This document shows, piece after piece, positions 1 to 8,849 of a stretch of 64,000 nt of DNA (its first letter is position 1; every line of letters begins with the position of its first letter). The position numbers and the translations under genes were made by a program. Where the stretch lies: contig CAWDEY010000009.1 of the NCBI GenBank assembly GCA_963801505.1, forward strand, positions 62,001-126,000. The letters run 5' to 3'. Under the pieces are notes generated by a model. It did no database searches. It was not told the origin of the DNA and saw nothing but the letters and a program-made list of their open reading frames with translations. This DNA comes from JAOUFP01 sp963801505 (GTDB taxonomy: Bacteria > Nitrospirota > Thermodesulfovibrionia > Thermodesulfovibrionales > UBA6898).

Positions 1-10
1 GGAACAACAG

Positions 11-388
11 ATGAGTACGGACTATTGTCCATTTTGCTCTATACCGGCATGCGAGATACTTGCTGAGAACAGATACTCTCTGGCTGTCAGGGACAGATCT
101 CCTGTCAGTGAGGGCCATACGCTAATTATTACTAAACGGCATGTCGGTGATTTTTTTGAACTCTCGCCCAGGGAACGGATTAATACATTCGCACTTCTTA
201 CAAAAATGAAAGACGAAATAGATGGTCAGCTGCATCCGGACGGGTATAACATTGGAATGAACATCGGGGAGGCGGCAGGCCAGAAAATTCTTCATGTGCA
301 TATACATCTGATTCCTAGAATGAAAGATCAAACGGTAAATGGGAAACGTTTTGTTAAAGGGGTCATTAGGCATAAGATGAGCTATTAA
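11..388 (+). CDS. HIT family nucleotide hydrolase/transferase
   Basis: 125-residue histidine triad protein. The triad HVHIH (His95, His97, His99) is followed by LIPR, the usual active-site strand of HIT nucleotide-binding enzymes that cleave nucleoside phosphoramidates or dinucleotides. A CPFC pair at residues 6-9 may bind zinc, as in several bacterial HIT proteins. The length is full for a compact HIT protein. It stands alone: only 10 bases precede it, so the promoter lies outside the window. The exact substrate cannot be told from sequence. Confidence 0.9.
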   Translation: MSTDYCPFCSIPACEILAENRYSLAVRDRSPVSEGHTLIITKRHVGDFFELSPRERINTFALLTKMKDEIDGQLHPDGYNIGMNIGEAAGQKILHVHIHLIPRMKDQTVNGKRFVKGVIRHKMSY

Positions 389-582
389 TAATGTAATAGA
401 GCTGATTAACGTCAGACAGAATTTTTCACTTGAAATACATTCCCTCTTCACCTATAGTCATTATTAGGAGTATAGATGAGTGTAAAGAACAGGTGAAGCA
501 TCTTCTACTGCTCTATATTTGCTGACAATAGGGCAGAGATATGCCATCGACTGATAAACCCGTCAACAATTAGGAGGAGATT

Positions 583-2319
583 ATGGATAAGATCCTGAGA
601 ATCGATGTAGGGGCCGAGGGTGGCCCGAGGGCTACAGCAGTTCCGGTTGGTGAATATGCAGGTTTTGGAGGCAGGGCGTTAACTTCGGCAATAGTTTCGA
701 AGGAGGTGCCGCCTTTATGCCATCCCCTGGGGGCGGAGAATAAACTGGTCATTGCCCCCGGCCTCCTGAGCGGGACCGCCGGCGCACAGTCGGGCCGGAT
801 ATCCGTAGGCGGCAAGAGCCCACTTACCGGAGGTATCAAGGAAGCAAACTCCGGCGGCCAGCCTTCCCAGGTCTTGGCAAAGCTCGGCTACAACGCCATC
901 GTACTGGAAGGAAAACCGACTAGCGATGACCTCTACAAGGTGTTCATTGATAAGGACGGGGTAAGGATCACGAAGGACAACAGCCTCAGGATGCTTCCCA
1001 ACTATGACCTGATTGAGAAGATGAAACAGGAATACGGCGATAAAATATCCTGTATCTCGATAGGACCTGCCGGCGAGATGAAGATGGCGTCCGCGACTGT
1101 CGCATTCACCGATATCGAGCTTCGGCCGACGCGCCATGCCGGACGCGGAGGCTTGGGCGCGGTCATGGGCTCCAAGAACATCAAAGTCATAGTCCTCGAT
1201 TCCACCGGCATGCCGGTGCGGGCCCCGAAGGACCCGCAGAAGTTTCAGGACGCTAACAAGCGCTTCTTCGACGGCCTGAAGAAGCACCCGGTCACCGGGC
1301 AGGGCCTTCCGGCTTTCGGCACGAACGTCCTGACGAACATTCTGAACGAAGTGGGTGGCTATCCCACCTATAATTTCAAGCAGGGACGCTTCGACGGAGC
1401 TGCAAAGATCAGCGGCGAGACGATGGCGGAGACCGAAACGAAGCGCGGCGGAATGGCAACGCACGGTTGTCACCGCGGCTGCGTTATCCAGTGCTCCGGG
1501 ACCTATAATGACAAGGATGGTCATTTTCTCACCAAGCAGCCGGAGTACGAGACCGTTTGGGCGCACGGCGGAAACTGCGGCATAAGCGATATGGACAAGA
1601 TAGCCATGATGGACTTTCTGGATGACAACTACGGCGTTGACACCATTGAGATGGGCGCAACTATAGCGGTTGCCATGGACGCGGGTCTGGCCAAATTCGG
1701 CGACGCAGATGCAGCGATCCAGATGATACATGAAGTCGGTAAGGGCTCACCCCTCGGCCGCATACTCGGCAGCGGAGCGGCTGTTACGGGTAAGGCGTAT
1801 GGTGTTGAGAGGGTCCCGGTGGTCAAGGGTCAGGCCATGCCGGCCTATGATCCACGCGCTGTCCAGGGTATCGGCGTCACTTACGCAACGAGCCCTATGG
1901 GTGCAGACCATACCGCAGGCTACGCGGTTGCCCAGAACGTCCTGAAGGTGGGCGGCGATGTTAACGCACTCAGGCCGGAGGGGCAGGTTGAACTTTCGAG
2001 GAACCTTCAGATCGCGACCGCTGCGATCGACTCGACCGGCATGTGCCTCTTTATCGCCTTTGCGATACTCGATCAGCCGGAGACTTTCCAGGCATTTCTT
2101 GATATGCTCAACGCCTTCTACGGATTGGAGCTTACAGGCGATGGGGTGACCGAACTCGGGAAAAAGATCCTCTCGATGGAGAGGGACTTCAATGCCAGGG
2201 CAGGCTTCACCTCTCAGCATGACAGGCTTCCGGGCTATTTCAAGACCGAGAAATTTGCTCCACACAATGTTACCTTCGGGGTCAAGGATGAGGACCTGGA
2301 CAAGGTCTTCAACTGGTAG
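583..2319 (+). CDS. aor: Aldehyde:ferredoxin oxidoreductase (tungsten enzyme)
   Basis: 578 residues, close to the usual length of about 600 for the AOR family, which oxidises aldehydes to carboxylates with a tungsten bis-pterin cofactor and one [4Fe-4S] cluster. The N-terminal barrel has the glycine-rich signatures GRISVGGKSPLTGG (about 71-84) and RHAGRGGLGAVMGSKNIK (about 184-201). Candidate cluster ligands are Cys296, Cys300, Cys304 (C-x3-C-x3-C, not the textbook C-x2-C-x3-C) and Cys488 in DSTGMCLF. A strong TAGGAGGAG ribosome site precedes the ATG and an intrinsic terminator follows. A MoaD/ThiS-like gene nearby fits pterin cofactor supply. The physiological aldehyde is unknown. Confidence 0.9.
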   Translation: MDKILRIDVGAEGGPRATAVPVGEYAGFGGRALTSAIVSKEVPPLCHPLGAENKLVIAPGLLSGTAGAQSGRISVGGKSPLTGGIKEANSGGQPSQVLAKLGYNAIVLEGKPTSDDLYKVFIDKDGVRITKDNSLRMLPNYDLIEKMKQEYGDKISCISIGPAGEMKMASATVAFTDIELRPTRHAGRGGLGAVMGSKNIKVIVLDSTGMPVRAPKDPQKFQDANKRFFDGLKKHPVTGQGLPAFGTNVLTNILNEVGGYPTYNFKQGRFDGAAKISGETMAETETKRGGMATHGCHRGCVIQCSGTYNDKDGHFLTKQPEYETVWAHGGNCGISDMDKIAMMDFLDDNYGVDTIEMGATIAVAMDAGLAKFGDADAAIQMIHEVGKGSPLGRILGSGAAVTGKAYGVERVPVVKGQAMPAYDPRAVQGIGVTYATSPMGADHTAGYAVAQNVLKVGGDVNALRPEGQVELSRNLQIATAAIDSTGMCLFIAFAILDQPETFQAFLDMLNAFYGLELTGDGVTELGKKILSMERDFNARAGFTSQHDRLPGYFKTEKFAPHNVTFGVKDEDLDKVFNW

Positions 2320-2337
2320 CCTGACCCCTTAATTTCA

Positions 2338-2369
2338 AAAAAAGGAGAGACACAGGTCTCTCCTTTTTT
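2338..2369 (+). terminator. Intrinsic terminator after aor
   Basis: A perfect 8-bp stem (ggagagac at 2344-2351, gtctctcc at 2356-2363) with an ACAG loop, an A-run before it and six T after it. It closes the aor transcript 20-50 bases past the stop codon. Confidence 0.88.
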
Positions 2370-2446
2370 GTAAAACTTTAGCAGCATGCGGGTGAACAAC
2401 TATTATTCTTACAAAGGGGATTCACTGAGAGGGGAAAATAGGTTAC

Positions 2447-3076
2447 ATGGATATTACCAATATTTGTTCCGGAGAAATTGAGTCGTGTCACCGTCTCACA
2501 TTTGTTGTGGACGGACCTCTCATCTCACACTTTGTTATTCTGCTCCAGCAGGGAGTAATTATCAGGTCCCGCATCGGCTGCAGCATAGGTGCGTTCCTGA
2601 GGGAAGAGATAGGGGCAACCGAAAGGACAATCGAAAAAATACAGTCCGTTATACTTGATGGAAGTCCGGTCGATGACATCGAATCTGCATTGTTAAAAGC
2701 CGGCTCGGTCCTTGCACTCTCGGCTGCCATGCCGGGACTCGTAGGGGCCACACTCAGGAGAGGAGGAACATACTCATCGTTTCGCAGCGCTATCACCTAC
2801 CATGAAACAGGGGAAGAATGTGCATCCGGCGAGGGTTTTGTTCAAATAAAAGTCTTCAATCTCCTCATGGCTGAGTTGGGTCCTGCACTCTTGCAAAGGG
2901 GAGTGATCCTTAGTTCCGTAGATTTTCTCAGCTTTGCGTCCGGGCAATCTCCGGATTTTTGGGAGAGATGCCGGCATATCACCTTTGACAGCAGGCCGGT
3001 CAACAGCCGGGAACTGCTGTATGCCGCAGGGCTGTCTGGAAAAGACCGGGTTTTCCTTTCGGTATCTTCAGCTTAG
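2447..3076 (+). CDS. Unrecognised protein beside aor
   Basis: 209 residues; I do not recognise the family. It has no signal peptide or clear membrane span. Mid-protein segments are rich in glycine and alanine (AAMPGLVGATLRRGGTYSS, about 94-112). Cysteines at about 7, 14, 45 and 125 are scattered rather than in a zinc or cluster motif. Two stretches look distantly alike (LLQQGVIIRSRIG and LLQRGVILSSVDF), hinting at a duplicated fold. It lies between aor and a convergent MoaD/ThiS-like gene, so a link to tungsten-pterin enzyme assembly is possible, but this rests on location only. Confidence 0.6.
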   Translation: MDITNICSGEIESCHRLTFVVDGPLISHFVILLQQGVIIRSRIGCSIGAFLREEIGATERTIEKIQSVILDGSPVDDIESALLKAGSVLALSAAMPGLVGATLRRGGTYSSFRSAITYHETGEECASGEGFVQIKVFNLLMAELGPALLQRGVILSSVDFLSFASGQSPDFWERCRHITFDSRPVNSRELLYAAGLSGKDRVFLSVSSA

Positions 3077-3097
3077 TCAAAAGCCCTACAAAGAATG

Positions 3098-3319
3098 TTA
3101 TCCGCCGGCTATGGGGGGAAAGAGGGCGAGTTCGTCACCATCCTTTAGCTGGTGCTTTACAGGTCTGTGTTCCCCATTGACGATTCTGAGCATGGCGCTC
3201 CCGGGAATACTCAGGGAGTTTATGGCATCATCAATTGTGGCATTATCTGGTAATTCAATCACCTGCTCATCAGGCCCGTAGTTACGCAATGATGCAAAAA
3301 GCTTAATCTTTACCTTCAC
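3098..3319 (-). CDS. MoaD/ThiS-like sulfur-carrier protein
   Basis: 73-residue beta-grasp protein starting MKVKIKLFASLRNYG and ending FPPIAGG. The C-terminal Gly-Gly is the mark of MoaD/ThiS carriers, which are adenylated and thiocarboxylated there to donate sulfur. FPPIAGG is closer to MoaD (FPPVSGG) than to ThiS. Its closeness to aor suggests a role in the metallopterin dithiolene, a context inference. It is convergent with the upstream unknown gene, with only 21 bases between the two stops. Confidence 0.82.
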   Translation of the reverse strand: MKVKIKLFASLRNYGPDEQVIELPDNATIDDAINSLSIPGSAMLRIVNGEHRPVKHQLKDGDELALFPPIAGG

Positions 3320-3376
3320 GCAATATTATATCAGATTTAGCGGGTGAGTTGAGTTCAAAAACCTGACCCCTCGCCG

Positions 3377-3405
3377 TTGACAGCTTTTGTGCGATATAAT
3401 AAATA
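3377..3405 (+). promoter_or_regulatory. Possible sigma70-type promoter
   Basis: TTGACA at 3377-3382 is followed by an AT-rich block (gatataataaataaa) holding several -10-like hexamers at 12-17 bp spacing. The exact -10 is uncertain. It lies 33 bases before the start codon of the next forward gene. Confidence 0.35.
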
Positions 3406-3437
3406 AAGCCTAATGAAATTGGACGGAAGGAGATGAC

Positions 3438-3950
3438 ATGCCTGATACAACAGATGAAAGAGCAATGACTCCTGGCAGGGAAGACTGCCTGATTATCTCA
3501 GTTCAGCCCTCAGGTTCAAGTATACTGGGAACTGACGGAAGGGAGGTCCCGTTCTCCAGGGCGATTCTGAAGGTCCGAAACGTCTGCGATACTGAGGTCG
3601 TAAACATTGTGCTTCACGCCATGTTGGGACAGGAGGGGGGAACAGTTCAGGATGTTTCAGCCTCCTTTTCACAGTCGGCCCCTTTATCAATTCCTCCTGG
3701 CGTCACTACTGAATGGGATGTATACAACCTGCTACTGCCTGCTCACCCCGGCACTGCAAGTAAGGTCCACATGTTCGGATACCGTGCAGTATTGAACTGG
3801 AGGTTTGATCTTTCTGTATGGGCTGAATACCCGACTCCTGTCTCTTCCTTCCAAGTGCAAACACAGGTGTCAAGATGGTCATTGATATGGAGCGTTACAG
3901 ACCCCTCTGCCGGAGAAATAGGACTGGCCATTGAAGAGGTGTGGGACTGA
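3438..3950 (+). CDS. Hypothetical protein
   Basis: 170 residues with an AGGAGATGAC ribosome site just before the ATG. I recognise no family. The protein looks all-beta: alternating hydrophobic strands, SVQPSGSSILGTDGR near the start and repeated tryptophans (WDVYNLLLP, WRFDLSVWAE, RWSLIWSV) in the second half. There is no signal peptide and no cysteine cluster. It ends 169 bases before the convergent GGDEF gene and shows no obvious operon partner. Confidence 0.6.
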   Translation: MPDTTDERAMTPGREDCLIISVQPSGSSILGTDGREVPFSRAILKVRNVCDTEVVNIVLHAMLGQEGGTVQDVSASFSQSAPLSIPPGVTTEWDVYNLLLPAHPGTASKVHMFGYRAVLNWRFDLSVWAEYPTPVSSFQVQTQVSRWSLIWSVTDPSAGEIGLAIEEVWD

Positions 3951-4119
3951 GGAACAATGTCCTCGGTATGATTTGTCTCGTTGAGGATGGCAGCATCAAC
4001 AATTTTGATTAAATAATGAGTGCTAATTGACTCTTTCAACATTTCCATTGTCCACGTGTGGCTGGCAATACTAGATTGCATATTCATGAACGCAACTATG
4101 TTTGAAGTGAGACGTACTT

Positions 4120-5457
4120 CTACAAGGCCCGCTGTTTCTTTTTCAACTGCTTCTGTTCGTACATTGCCTTGTCAGCACGAGTTAGTAAAGTATCAATGGA
4201 AACCAGTTTTGACGGATCGAGATAAGCTAATCCCCAGCTTATCGAAAGTTTATGACCCCTCGTCTTTCCTTCGTTGTGAATATCGATGTTTTTTTGCATA
4301 CGAGCCGTTATCGTCTCAACATTTTCGGTCTTCGTTTCTATCGGGAATACAGCAAACTCGTCACCGCCAAGGCGGGCGACTATATCGGATTCTCGGAATG
4401 TTTCTTTTAGTATATTGGCTATTTCGCTTAATGCCTGGTCACCCTCGTGGTGACCATATGTGTCATTGATCTCTTTAAGCCCATCAAGGTCGGCATATAG
4501 CATAACGACTTCCTTTTTTTGCCTTTTGGCTATTTTTTGCTGTTGTTGAACAAAGGTGAAAAAACCCCGCCGGTTGTAAAGTCCCGTAAGTTCATCAGTA
4601 AGTGAAAGGCTGCGCAGTTCCTCTTCCATCTTCTTCTTCTCGGTGATATCTTTGGAAACATGTACAATCTCGACAATTTCACCCACCTCATCTTTTACTG
4701 GATAAGCGCAGACCTCAAGATAAATCTTATTGCCGCCTTTATCGAAGTGCTCATGCACTGTGGACTTTGCTTCGGCTTTCTCAAGGAGTTCATGCACGGG
4801 ACAGGGGTCGCCCGACGGTTCGCAGGGCTGCTCCCGATGGTGGGTCGCCCTATAGCAATAATTTCCTATGAGCTCCTCAGTTGAAAGCCCGGTCTGGATT
4901 AAGGCCGTCTTATTCGCCCATTTGATTTTGAAATCTGTCGAGAGGAGCATTATGCTCTCGGTAATGCCCTCAGTAACGCTATCAAGCAGCTGTTTTGATT
5001 TTTCTGTTTCCGCTTCCGCTTTCCTGCGAGCAGTAATATCCTGGTGGATCGCAATCCAGACTTTGCCATGTGCAGATTGCTCGAACGTGGAAACGACCGC
5101 AGAACTCCAAAAGTATGTGCCGTCCTTCCTCATATTCAAAATCTCCCCGCTCCACACCCCTTCTTCATTAAGAGCGTTGATAATATCACCCGCTGTCTCT
5201 TCCACACTTTTATCTGTAACTGCATTTAAGTTTGACCAGTGCTTTCCGACTAGCTCGTCTGGACCATACCCGAACATCTTCTCATATTTTGGATTTGTGT
5301 AAGCGATGACGCCGTCGCTGACCCTGATAAGGCAAACCCCTTCTGCCATATTGGCAACGATTTCGCCATAAAGGCCAAGCTCCGCTTTCGACGCCTCCCA
5401 AAACTTGACACGCTCCCTCAGGGCTTTCACTTCTTTCAATAAATCTTTATTTATCAT
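4120..5457 (-). CDS. PAS-PAS-GGDEF diguanylate cyclase
   Basis: About 445 residues. A short N-terminal coiled coil (KEVKALRERVKFWEASKAEL) leads into PAS domain 1 with a PAC tail (GTYFWSSAVVSTF, IAIHQDITARRKAE) and PAS domain 2 (second PAC ending VHVSKDITEKKKMEEEL), then a GGDEF domain beginning SLTDELTGLYNRRGF. The catalytic motif is intact (RLGGDEFAVF). RESD lies exactly five residues upstream of GGDEF, the RxxD product-inhibition site, so an active, feedback-controlled c-di-GMP synthase is expected. No transmembrane segment, so signal sensing should be cytosolic. The reading frame extends to a TTG at 5466; the ATG at 5457 is preferred. Confidence 0.9.
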   Translation of the reverse strand: MINKDLLKEVKALRERVKFWEASKAELGLYGEIVANMAEGVCLIRVSDGVIAYTNPKYEKMFGYGPDELVGKHWSNLNAVTDKSVEETAGDIINALNEEGVWSGEILNMRKDGTYFWSSAVVSTFEQSAHGKVWIAIHQDITARRKAEAETEKSKQLLDSVTEGITESIMLLSTDFKIKWANKTALIQTGLSTEELIGNYCYRATHHREQPCEPSGDPCPVHELLEKAEAKSTVHEHFDKGGNKIYLEVCAYPVKDEVGEIVEIVHVSKDITEKKKMEEELRSLSLTDELTGLYNRRGFFTFVQQQQKIAKRQKKEVVMLYADLDGLKEINDTYGHHEGDQALSEIANILKETFRESDIVARLGGDEFAVFPIETKTENVETITARMQKNIDIHNEGKTRGHKLSISWGLAYLDPSKLVSIDTLLTRADKAMYEQKQLKKKQRAL

Positions 5458-5466
5458 ATATCTCAA

Positions 5467-6014
5467 TATGGCTCAAACGGCAGGATTTTCTTTTAGCATT
5501 CCTTAAACTAACATATTATGCATGTCTTTACGGTTTTCTGCCTTTTGAGAGGCTTGCTTCCTGGAAATAACTTACACGCATTAAATATGAATCTGTCCAA
5601 CAACTCATGATTCGCTTTATGTCAAATTCCGTAATAATATAGCAAACTACTTGTTGATGGTACAATCCTACTTGGGTAGGGGATCCATTCCCTTTCCGGT
5701 ATCGATATCGGCTTTTATCAGAGCAAGACAGTCAGACGGAAACACCCTGCGACACCTTAAGCGCATCTGCTATGGTCCACCAGCCAAATAGCAGGAACTC
5801 ACTAACTATGAGGTTGCCGTCAGGTGAATATAAATCAGAACAACGTCGTCATGTAAGGTTTTTTCAGCTCCTTTGTCTCGACATTTATGTAACGATAGGG
5901 TAAAGACCTGACTCTCATTCGGAGTTCCCATTCGCTCTGCCGGATCGCTCTGTTGTACCTGCCTTTTTTTTGCAGTAGCTGCATAATACTGGTATTATTG
6001 TAAAACCTTACTCT
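5467..6014. other. Gene-free stretch of about 550 bp
   Basis: No open frame with a plausible start, ribosome site or recognised motif was found on either strand. It must hold the promoters of the divergent GGDEF gene and shikimate kinase gene. I looked for c-di-GMP riboswitch (GEMM) core features because of the GGDEF neighbour and saw none. Confidence 0.5.
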
Positions 6015-6530
6015 ATGATGGACAACAACTCAAATATCGTATTAATCGGCATGCCGGGTGCTGGAAAGAGCACCGTCGGCATTATTTTGGCCAAAATGAC
6101 CTCACGCGATTTCATTGATACGGATATTCTTATTCAGCTCTCAACAGGCCGGTCCCTGCAGGAGATCGTCGACACGGAAGGCCCCATGGCCTTGCGGAAA
6201 ATCGAGGAGGAAGTAATACTCACCCTGGCTGGCCGGCATCATGTCATCGCTACCGGGGGGAGCGCGGTATACAGCGCCGCAGCGATGGACCACCTGCGGT
6301 TAAACGGGACCATTGTCTTTCTCGATGTGGACCTGTCTACCCTGACGTCGAGAATTCATAATATCCATAGCCGGGGGATAGCAAAACAACCGGAGCAGAG
6401 CCTGGAGGACCTGTTTGAGGAGCGTCTTGTCCTTTACAGAAAATACGCCGATATCACCATTGCCTGTGCAGGACTTTCGCAGGAAGAGGTCTGCATGCAG
6501 ATCATCAAAAGAACAACGGGGCCACACTGA
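6015..6530 (+). CDS. aroK: Shikimate kinase
   Basis: 171 residues, the usual size. It phosphorylates shikimate with ATP in the chorismate pathway. The P-loop GMPGAGKST is at residues 12-20, followed by FIDTDILI (Mg/shikimate Asp), GRSLQEIVDTEG and ATGGSAV, the shikimate-binding loop in which the common third Gly is Ser. The lid region is around HSRGIAKQPEQSLEDLFEER. Two in-frame ATGs open the gene; no strong ribosome site separates them. It is not linked to other aro genes here and is followed by an R1 repeat. Confidence 0.88.
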   Translation: MMDNNSNIVLIGMPGAGKSTVGIILAKMTSRDFIDTDILIQLSTGRSLQEIVDTEGPMALRKIEEEVILTLAGRHHVIATGGSAVYSAAAMDHLRLNGTIVFLDVDLSTLTSRIHNIHSRGIAKQPEQSLEDLFEERLVLYRKYADITIACAGLSQEEVCMQIIKRTTGPH

Positions 6531-6586
6531 CACAACGGAGGATTCATTTTTTCTCATACACGGGTTTTCTGATATATTAATGAGGC

Positions 6587-6710
6587 CATAAGTAATCGTG
6601 ATTTTTCCGGAAAATCTCCCCTCACCCCTCTTTGCTAAAGAGGGGAATTATTCCTCCCTTAGGCAAAGGGAGGTTAGGAGGGATTTTATAAAACGTACCG
6701 ATTACTTATG
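6587..6710 (+). repeat. R1 palindromic element, copy A
   Basis: 124 bp bounded by cataagtaatcg and its exact inverse cgattacttatg. Inside are two hairpins, CCCCTCTTTgctAAAGAGGGG and CCTCCCTTaggcAAAGGGAGG, enclosed by an outer aaaatctccc/ggagggattt pairing, giving a cloverleaf-like fold. A second copy with the same ends is at 58462-58584. The layout suggests a small non-autonomous mobile element (MITE-like). Confidence 0.85.
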
Positions 6711-6735
6711 AACTTGTTAATACAGGAGGCAAAAA

Positions 6736-7287
6736 GTGAAAAAGATTGTAGTCTTTGTCCTGGGACCGGACAGAACCGGAATAATTGCGGCGGTCTCAAA
6801 AACACTCTTCGATCAGGGCTGTAACCTGGAAGATGTGAGTCAGACGATTCTCCAGAGACAGTTCGTCGGCATCTTCATCGCTTCAATGGCCGATAACGGG
6901 AATGAGGATGAGGTGCTCTCGGCGCTGCGCGCCAGGATCGCCTCTCTCGGTCTGTTCGTGCACCTGAGGCCGGTGGAGGAAGAGCCGGCTGCCGGCGTCC
7001 AGACAGGCGAGCCTTTTGTGATCACCACCGTTGGGCCGGACGGGCCGGGGCTCATGGCAGGGGTTACAGAGGTCCTGGCCCGCTATGGAGCGAACATCAC
7101 GAGCCTCAGGGCAGTCTCCAGGGCAGATGAGAGTCACCACGACTACGTCATGATATTCGAAGCCGACATCCCTTCGGCATTGGATCTCTCTGCGTTTCGG
7201 GCCGCACTGTGCGGCAGGGCAGAGGATCTTGGGCTGGACATCAGTCTCCAGCACAGGGAAATCTTTGAAGAACTCAACCGGGTGTAA
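6736..7287 (+). CDS. Tandem ACT-domain protein (GcvR-like)
   Basis: 183 residues with two ACT domains: residues 1-80 (VFVLGPDRTGIIAAVSKTL) and about 92-175 (ITTVGPDGPGLMAGVTEVL). Each has the G-P-D-x-x-G ligand-loop signature, so it probably senses an amino acid. It resembles GcvR-type regulators and the UPF0237 proteins that pair with UPF0210. GTG start preceded by AGGAGG. The stop lies 2 bases before the UPF0210 gene, so the two are almost certainly co-translated and may act together. The ligand is unknown. Confidence 0.85.
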   Translation: MKKIVVFVLGPDRTGIIAAVSKTLFDQGCNLEDVSQTILQRQFVGIFIASMADNGNEDEVLSALRARIASLGLFVHLRPVEEEPAAGVQTGEPFVITTVGPDGPGLMAGVTEVLARYGANITSLRAVSRADESHHDYVMIFEADIPSALDLSAFRAALCGRAEDLGLDISLQHREIFEELNRV

Positions 7288-7289
7288 CC

Positions 7290-8663
7290 ATGCTGACAGA
7301 ACGTGAAATCATCGCAACCCTTGACATGCTCAAAAATGAAAATCTGGACGTCCGCACCGTGACGCTCGGCGTCAGCCTCTTTGACTGCGCCAGTGATGAC
7401 GCCGGCCGTTTCATCGACCAAGTACGTGCCAAGATCAGCCGCCTCGCAGCAAATTTTGTGGATGTCTGTGACGAGGTAGGGCTCAGGTACGGTATCCCGG
7501 TTGTAAACAAGAGGATCGCCGTCAGCCCCATCGCTGTTGCCGCCTGCGCCGCATCGCCTGAAGATATGTTAGCAATAGCTGTCGCGCTCGATGACCTCGC
7601 CGCTGGGCTCAGGATCGACTTTATCGGCGGCTTCGGCGCCCTTGTCGAAAAGGGCTTCACCAAAGGCGACCGCGCGCTTATCGAGGCGCTCCCCGAGGCG
7701 CTCGCAAAAACCGGCCGCGTATGCTCATCGATCAACGTGGCGACAACGCGCGCAGGCATCAACATGGATGCAGTGTCGCTCATGGGCAGAACGATCAAGC
7801 AGGCAGCAGAGCTCACCGCAGACCGGGACGGCCTAGGCTGCGCGAAGCTCGTGATATTTGCCAACATACCGCAGGATGTGCCGTTTATGGCCGGAGCCTA
7901 CTTAGGCGTGGGTGAACCGGACGTTGTGATCAATATAGGCGTAAGCGGGCCGGGAGTGGTGAAAAAGGCGATTGACCGCGCCCGCGCCGCAAACCCCGGG
8001 CTTGACCTGGGACAGCTCTCGGAGATCATCAAACGCACGGCCTTCAAGGTGACCCGAGTAGGTGAACTCATCGGCAGGCAGGTGGCAAAAAAACTCGACA
8101 TCCCTTTCGGGGTAGCAGATCTTTCACTGGCCCCCACGCCAAACGTGGGCGACAGCGTCGGCGAGATATTCCAGAGCCTCGGCCTCAAGAGCATCGGCAA
8201 TCCCGGCTCCACGGCAATCCTGGCAATGCTCAACGATGCGGTGAAAAAAGGCGGCATCTTCGCCAGTTCGCACGTGGGTGGACTGAGCGGGGCCTTCATC
8301 CCGGTGAGCGAGGACCTCAACATTGCGGAGGCGGCAAGGAATGGACATCTCAGTTTGGAAAAGCTTGAGGCGATGACAAGCGTTTGTTCCGTGGGGCTCG
8401 ACATGGTCGCCCTGCCGGGAGACACGAGTGCCGCGACCCTCGCGGGCATCATCGCCGATGAAATGGCCATCGGTGTGATCAACAGCAAGGCAACAGCGGC
8501 CCGGCTCATTCCCGTTCCCGGAAAAAAGGCGGGCGAGAGGGCATCCTTCGGGGGCCTGCTGGGCGAAGCCACCATCATGAACGCCCCTAATGACGGCGGC
8601 TCCGATGGGTTCATCTCTCTGGGCGGCAGAATCCCGGCGCCGGTCCAGAGTTTTAAGAATTAG
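7290..8663 (+). CDS. UPF0210 (PFL-family) protein
   Basis: 457 residues, full length for UPF0210, a conserved family with a glycyl-radical-enzyme-like barrel but no proven reaction. Recognisable segments include LRYGIPVVNKRIAVSP, NVATTRAGINMDAV, DLSLAPTPNVGDSVGEI and the C-terminal GGRIPAPVQSFKN. It follows the double-ACT gene by 2 bases, the same pairing seen for UPF0237/UPF0210 in Firmicutes. GC-rich, well-conserved coding sequence; nothing looks broken. The 3' end abuts an R1 repeat. Confidence 0.88.
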   Translation: MLTEREIIATLDMLKNENLDVRTVTLGVSLFDCASDDAGRFIDQVRAKISRLAANFVDVCDEVGLRYGIPVVNKRIAVSPIAVAACAASPEDMLAIAVALDDLAAGLRIDFIGGFGALVEKGFTKGDRALIEALPEALAKTGRVCSSINVATTRAGINMDAVSLMGRTIKQAAELTADRDGLGCAKLVIFANIPQDVPFMAGAYLGVGEPDVVINIGVSGPGVVKKAIDRARAANPGLDLGQLSEIIKRTAFKVTRVGELIGRQVAKKLDIPFGVADLSLAPTPNVGDSVGEIFQSLGLKSIGNPGSTAILAMLNDAVKKGGIFASSHVGGLSGAFIPVSEDLNIAEAARNGHLSLEKLEAMTSVCSVGLDMVALPGDTSAATLAGIIADEMAIGVINSKATAARLIPVPGKKAGERASFGGLLGEATIMNAPNDGGSDGFISLGGRIPAPVQSFKN

Positions 8664-8674
8664 ACTAACCATGA

Positions 8675-8752
8675 AAAATCTCCTCTCGCCCCTCTTTGCC
8701 AAAGAGGGGAATTATCCCTCCCTTTGGCAAAGGGAGGTTGGGAGGGATTTTA
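8675..8752 (+). repeat. R1 palindromic element, copy B (core only)
   Basis: It has the same two hairpins as copy A (CCCCTCTTTgccAAAGAGGGG, CCCTTTGGCAAAGGG) and the aaaatctcc...ggaggga ends, but lacks the cataagtaatcg flanks. It sits 11 bp after the UPF0210 stop and runs directly into a toxin-gene remnant. Confidence 0.8.
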
Positions 8753-8754
8753 CA

Positions 8755-8849
8755 AAATATTCCGAACCGCCTTTGCCGCTGTCCCGACCCGCGATATCGA
8801 TATTGCGAGGGAGAGGATGCACAACTGGCAGAAAAGAGAAAACCATTGA
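8755..8849 (+). pseudogene. Remnant of a HigB-like toxin (C-terminus)
   Basis: An open frame with no start reads IFRTAFAAVPTRDIDIARERM and then HNWQKRENH and a stop at 8847-8849. It matches the style of the C-terminal end of phage Gp49/HigB-type toxins (charged helix after a proline), and the following antitoxin frame begins inside its stop codon, as in host-inhibition gene pairs. Everything upstream is gone; the R1 core lies at the break. Family assignment is by memory and context. Confidence 0.5.

Noticed and set aside
5700..5830. Reverse-strand frame with WWTIADALKVSQGVSV
   Set aside because: Very short, no start or ribosome site, no family recognised.
5467..6014. Possible c-di-GMP riboswitch near the GGDEF gene
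   Set aside because: No GEMM core motif (receptor and tetraloop sequence) could be found on either strand.
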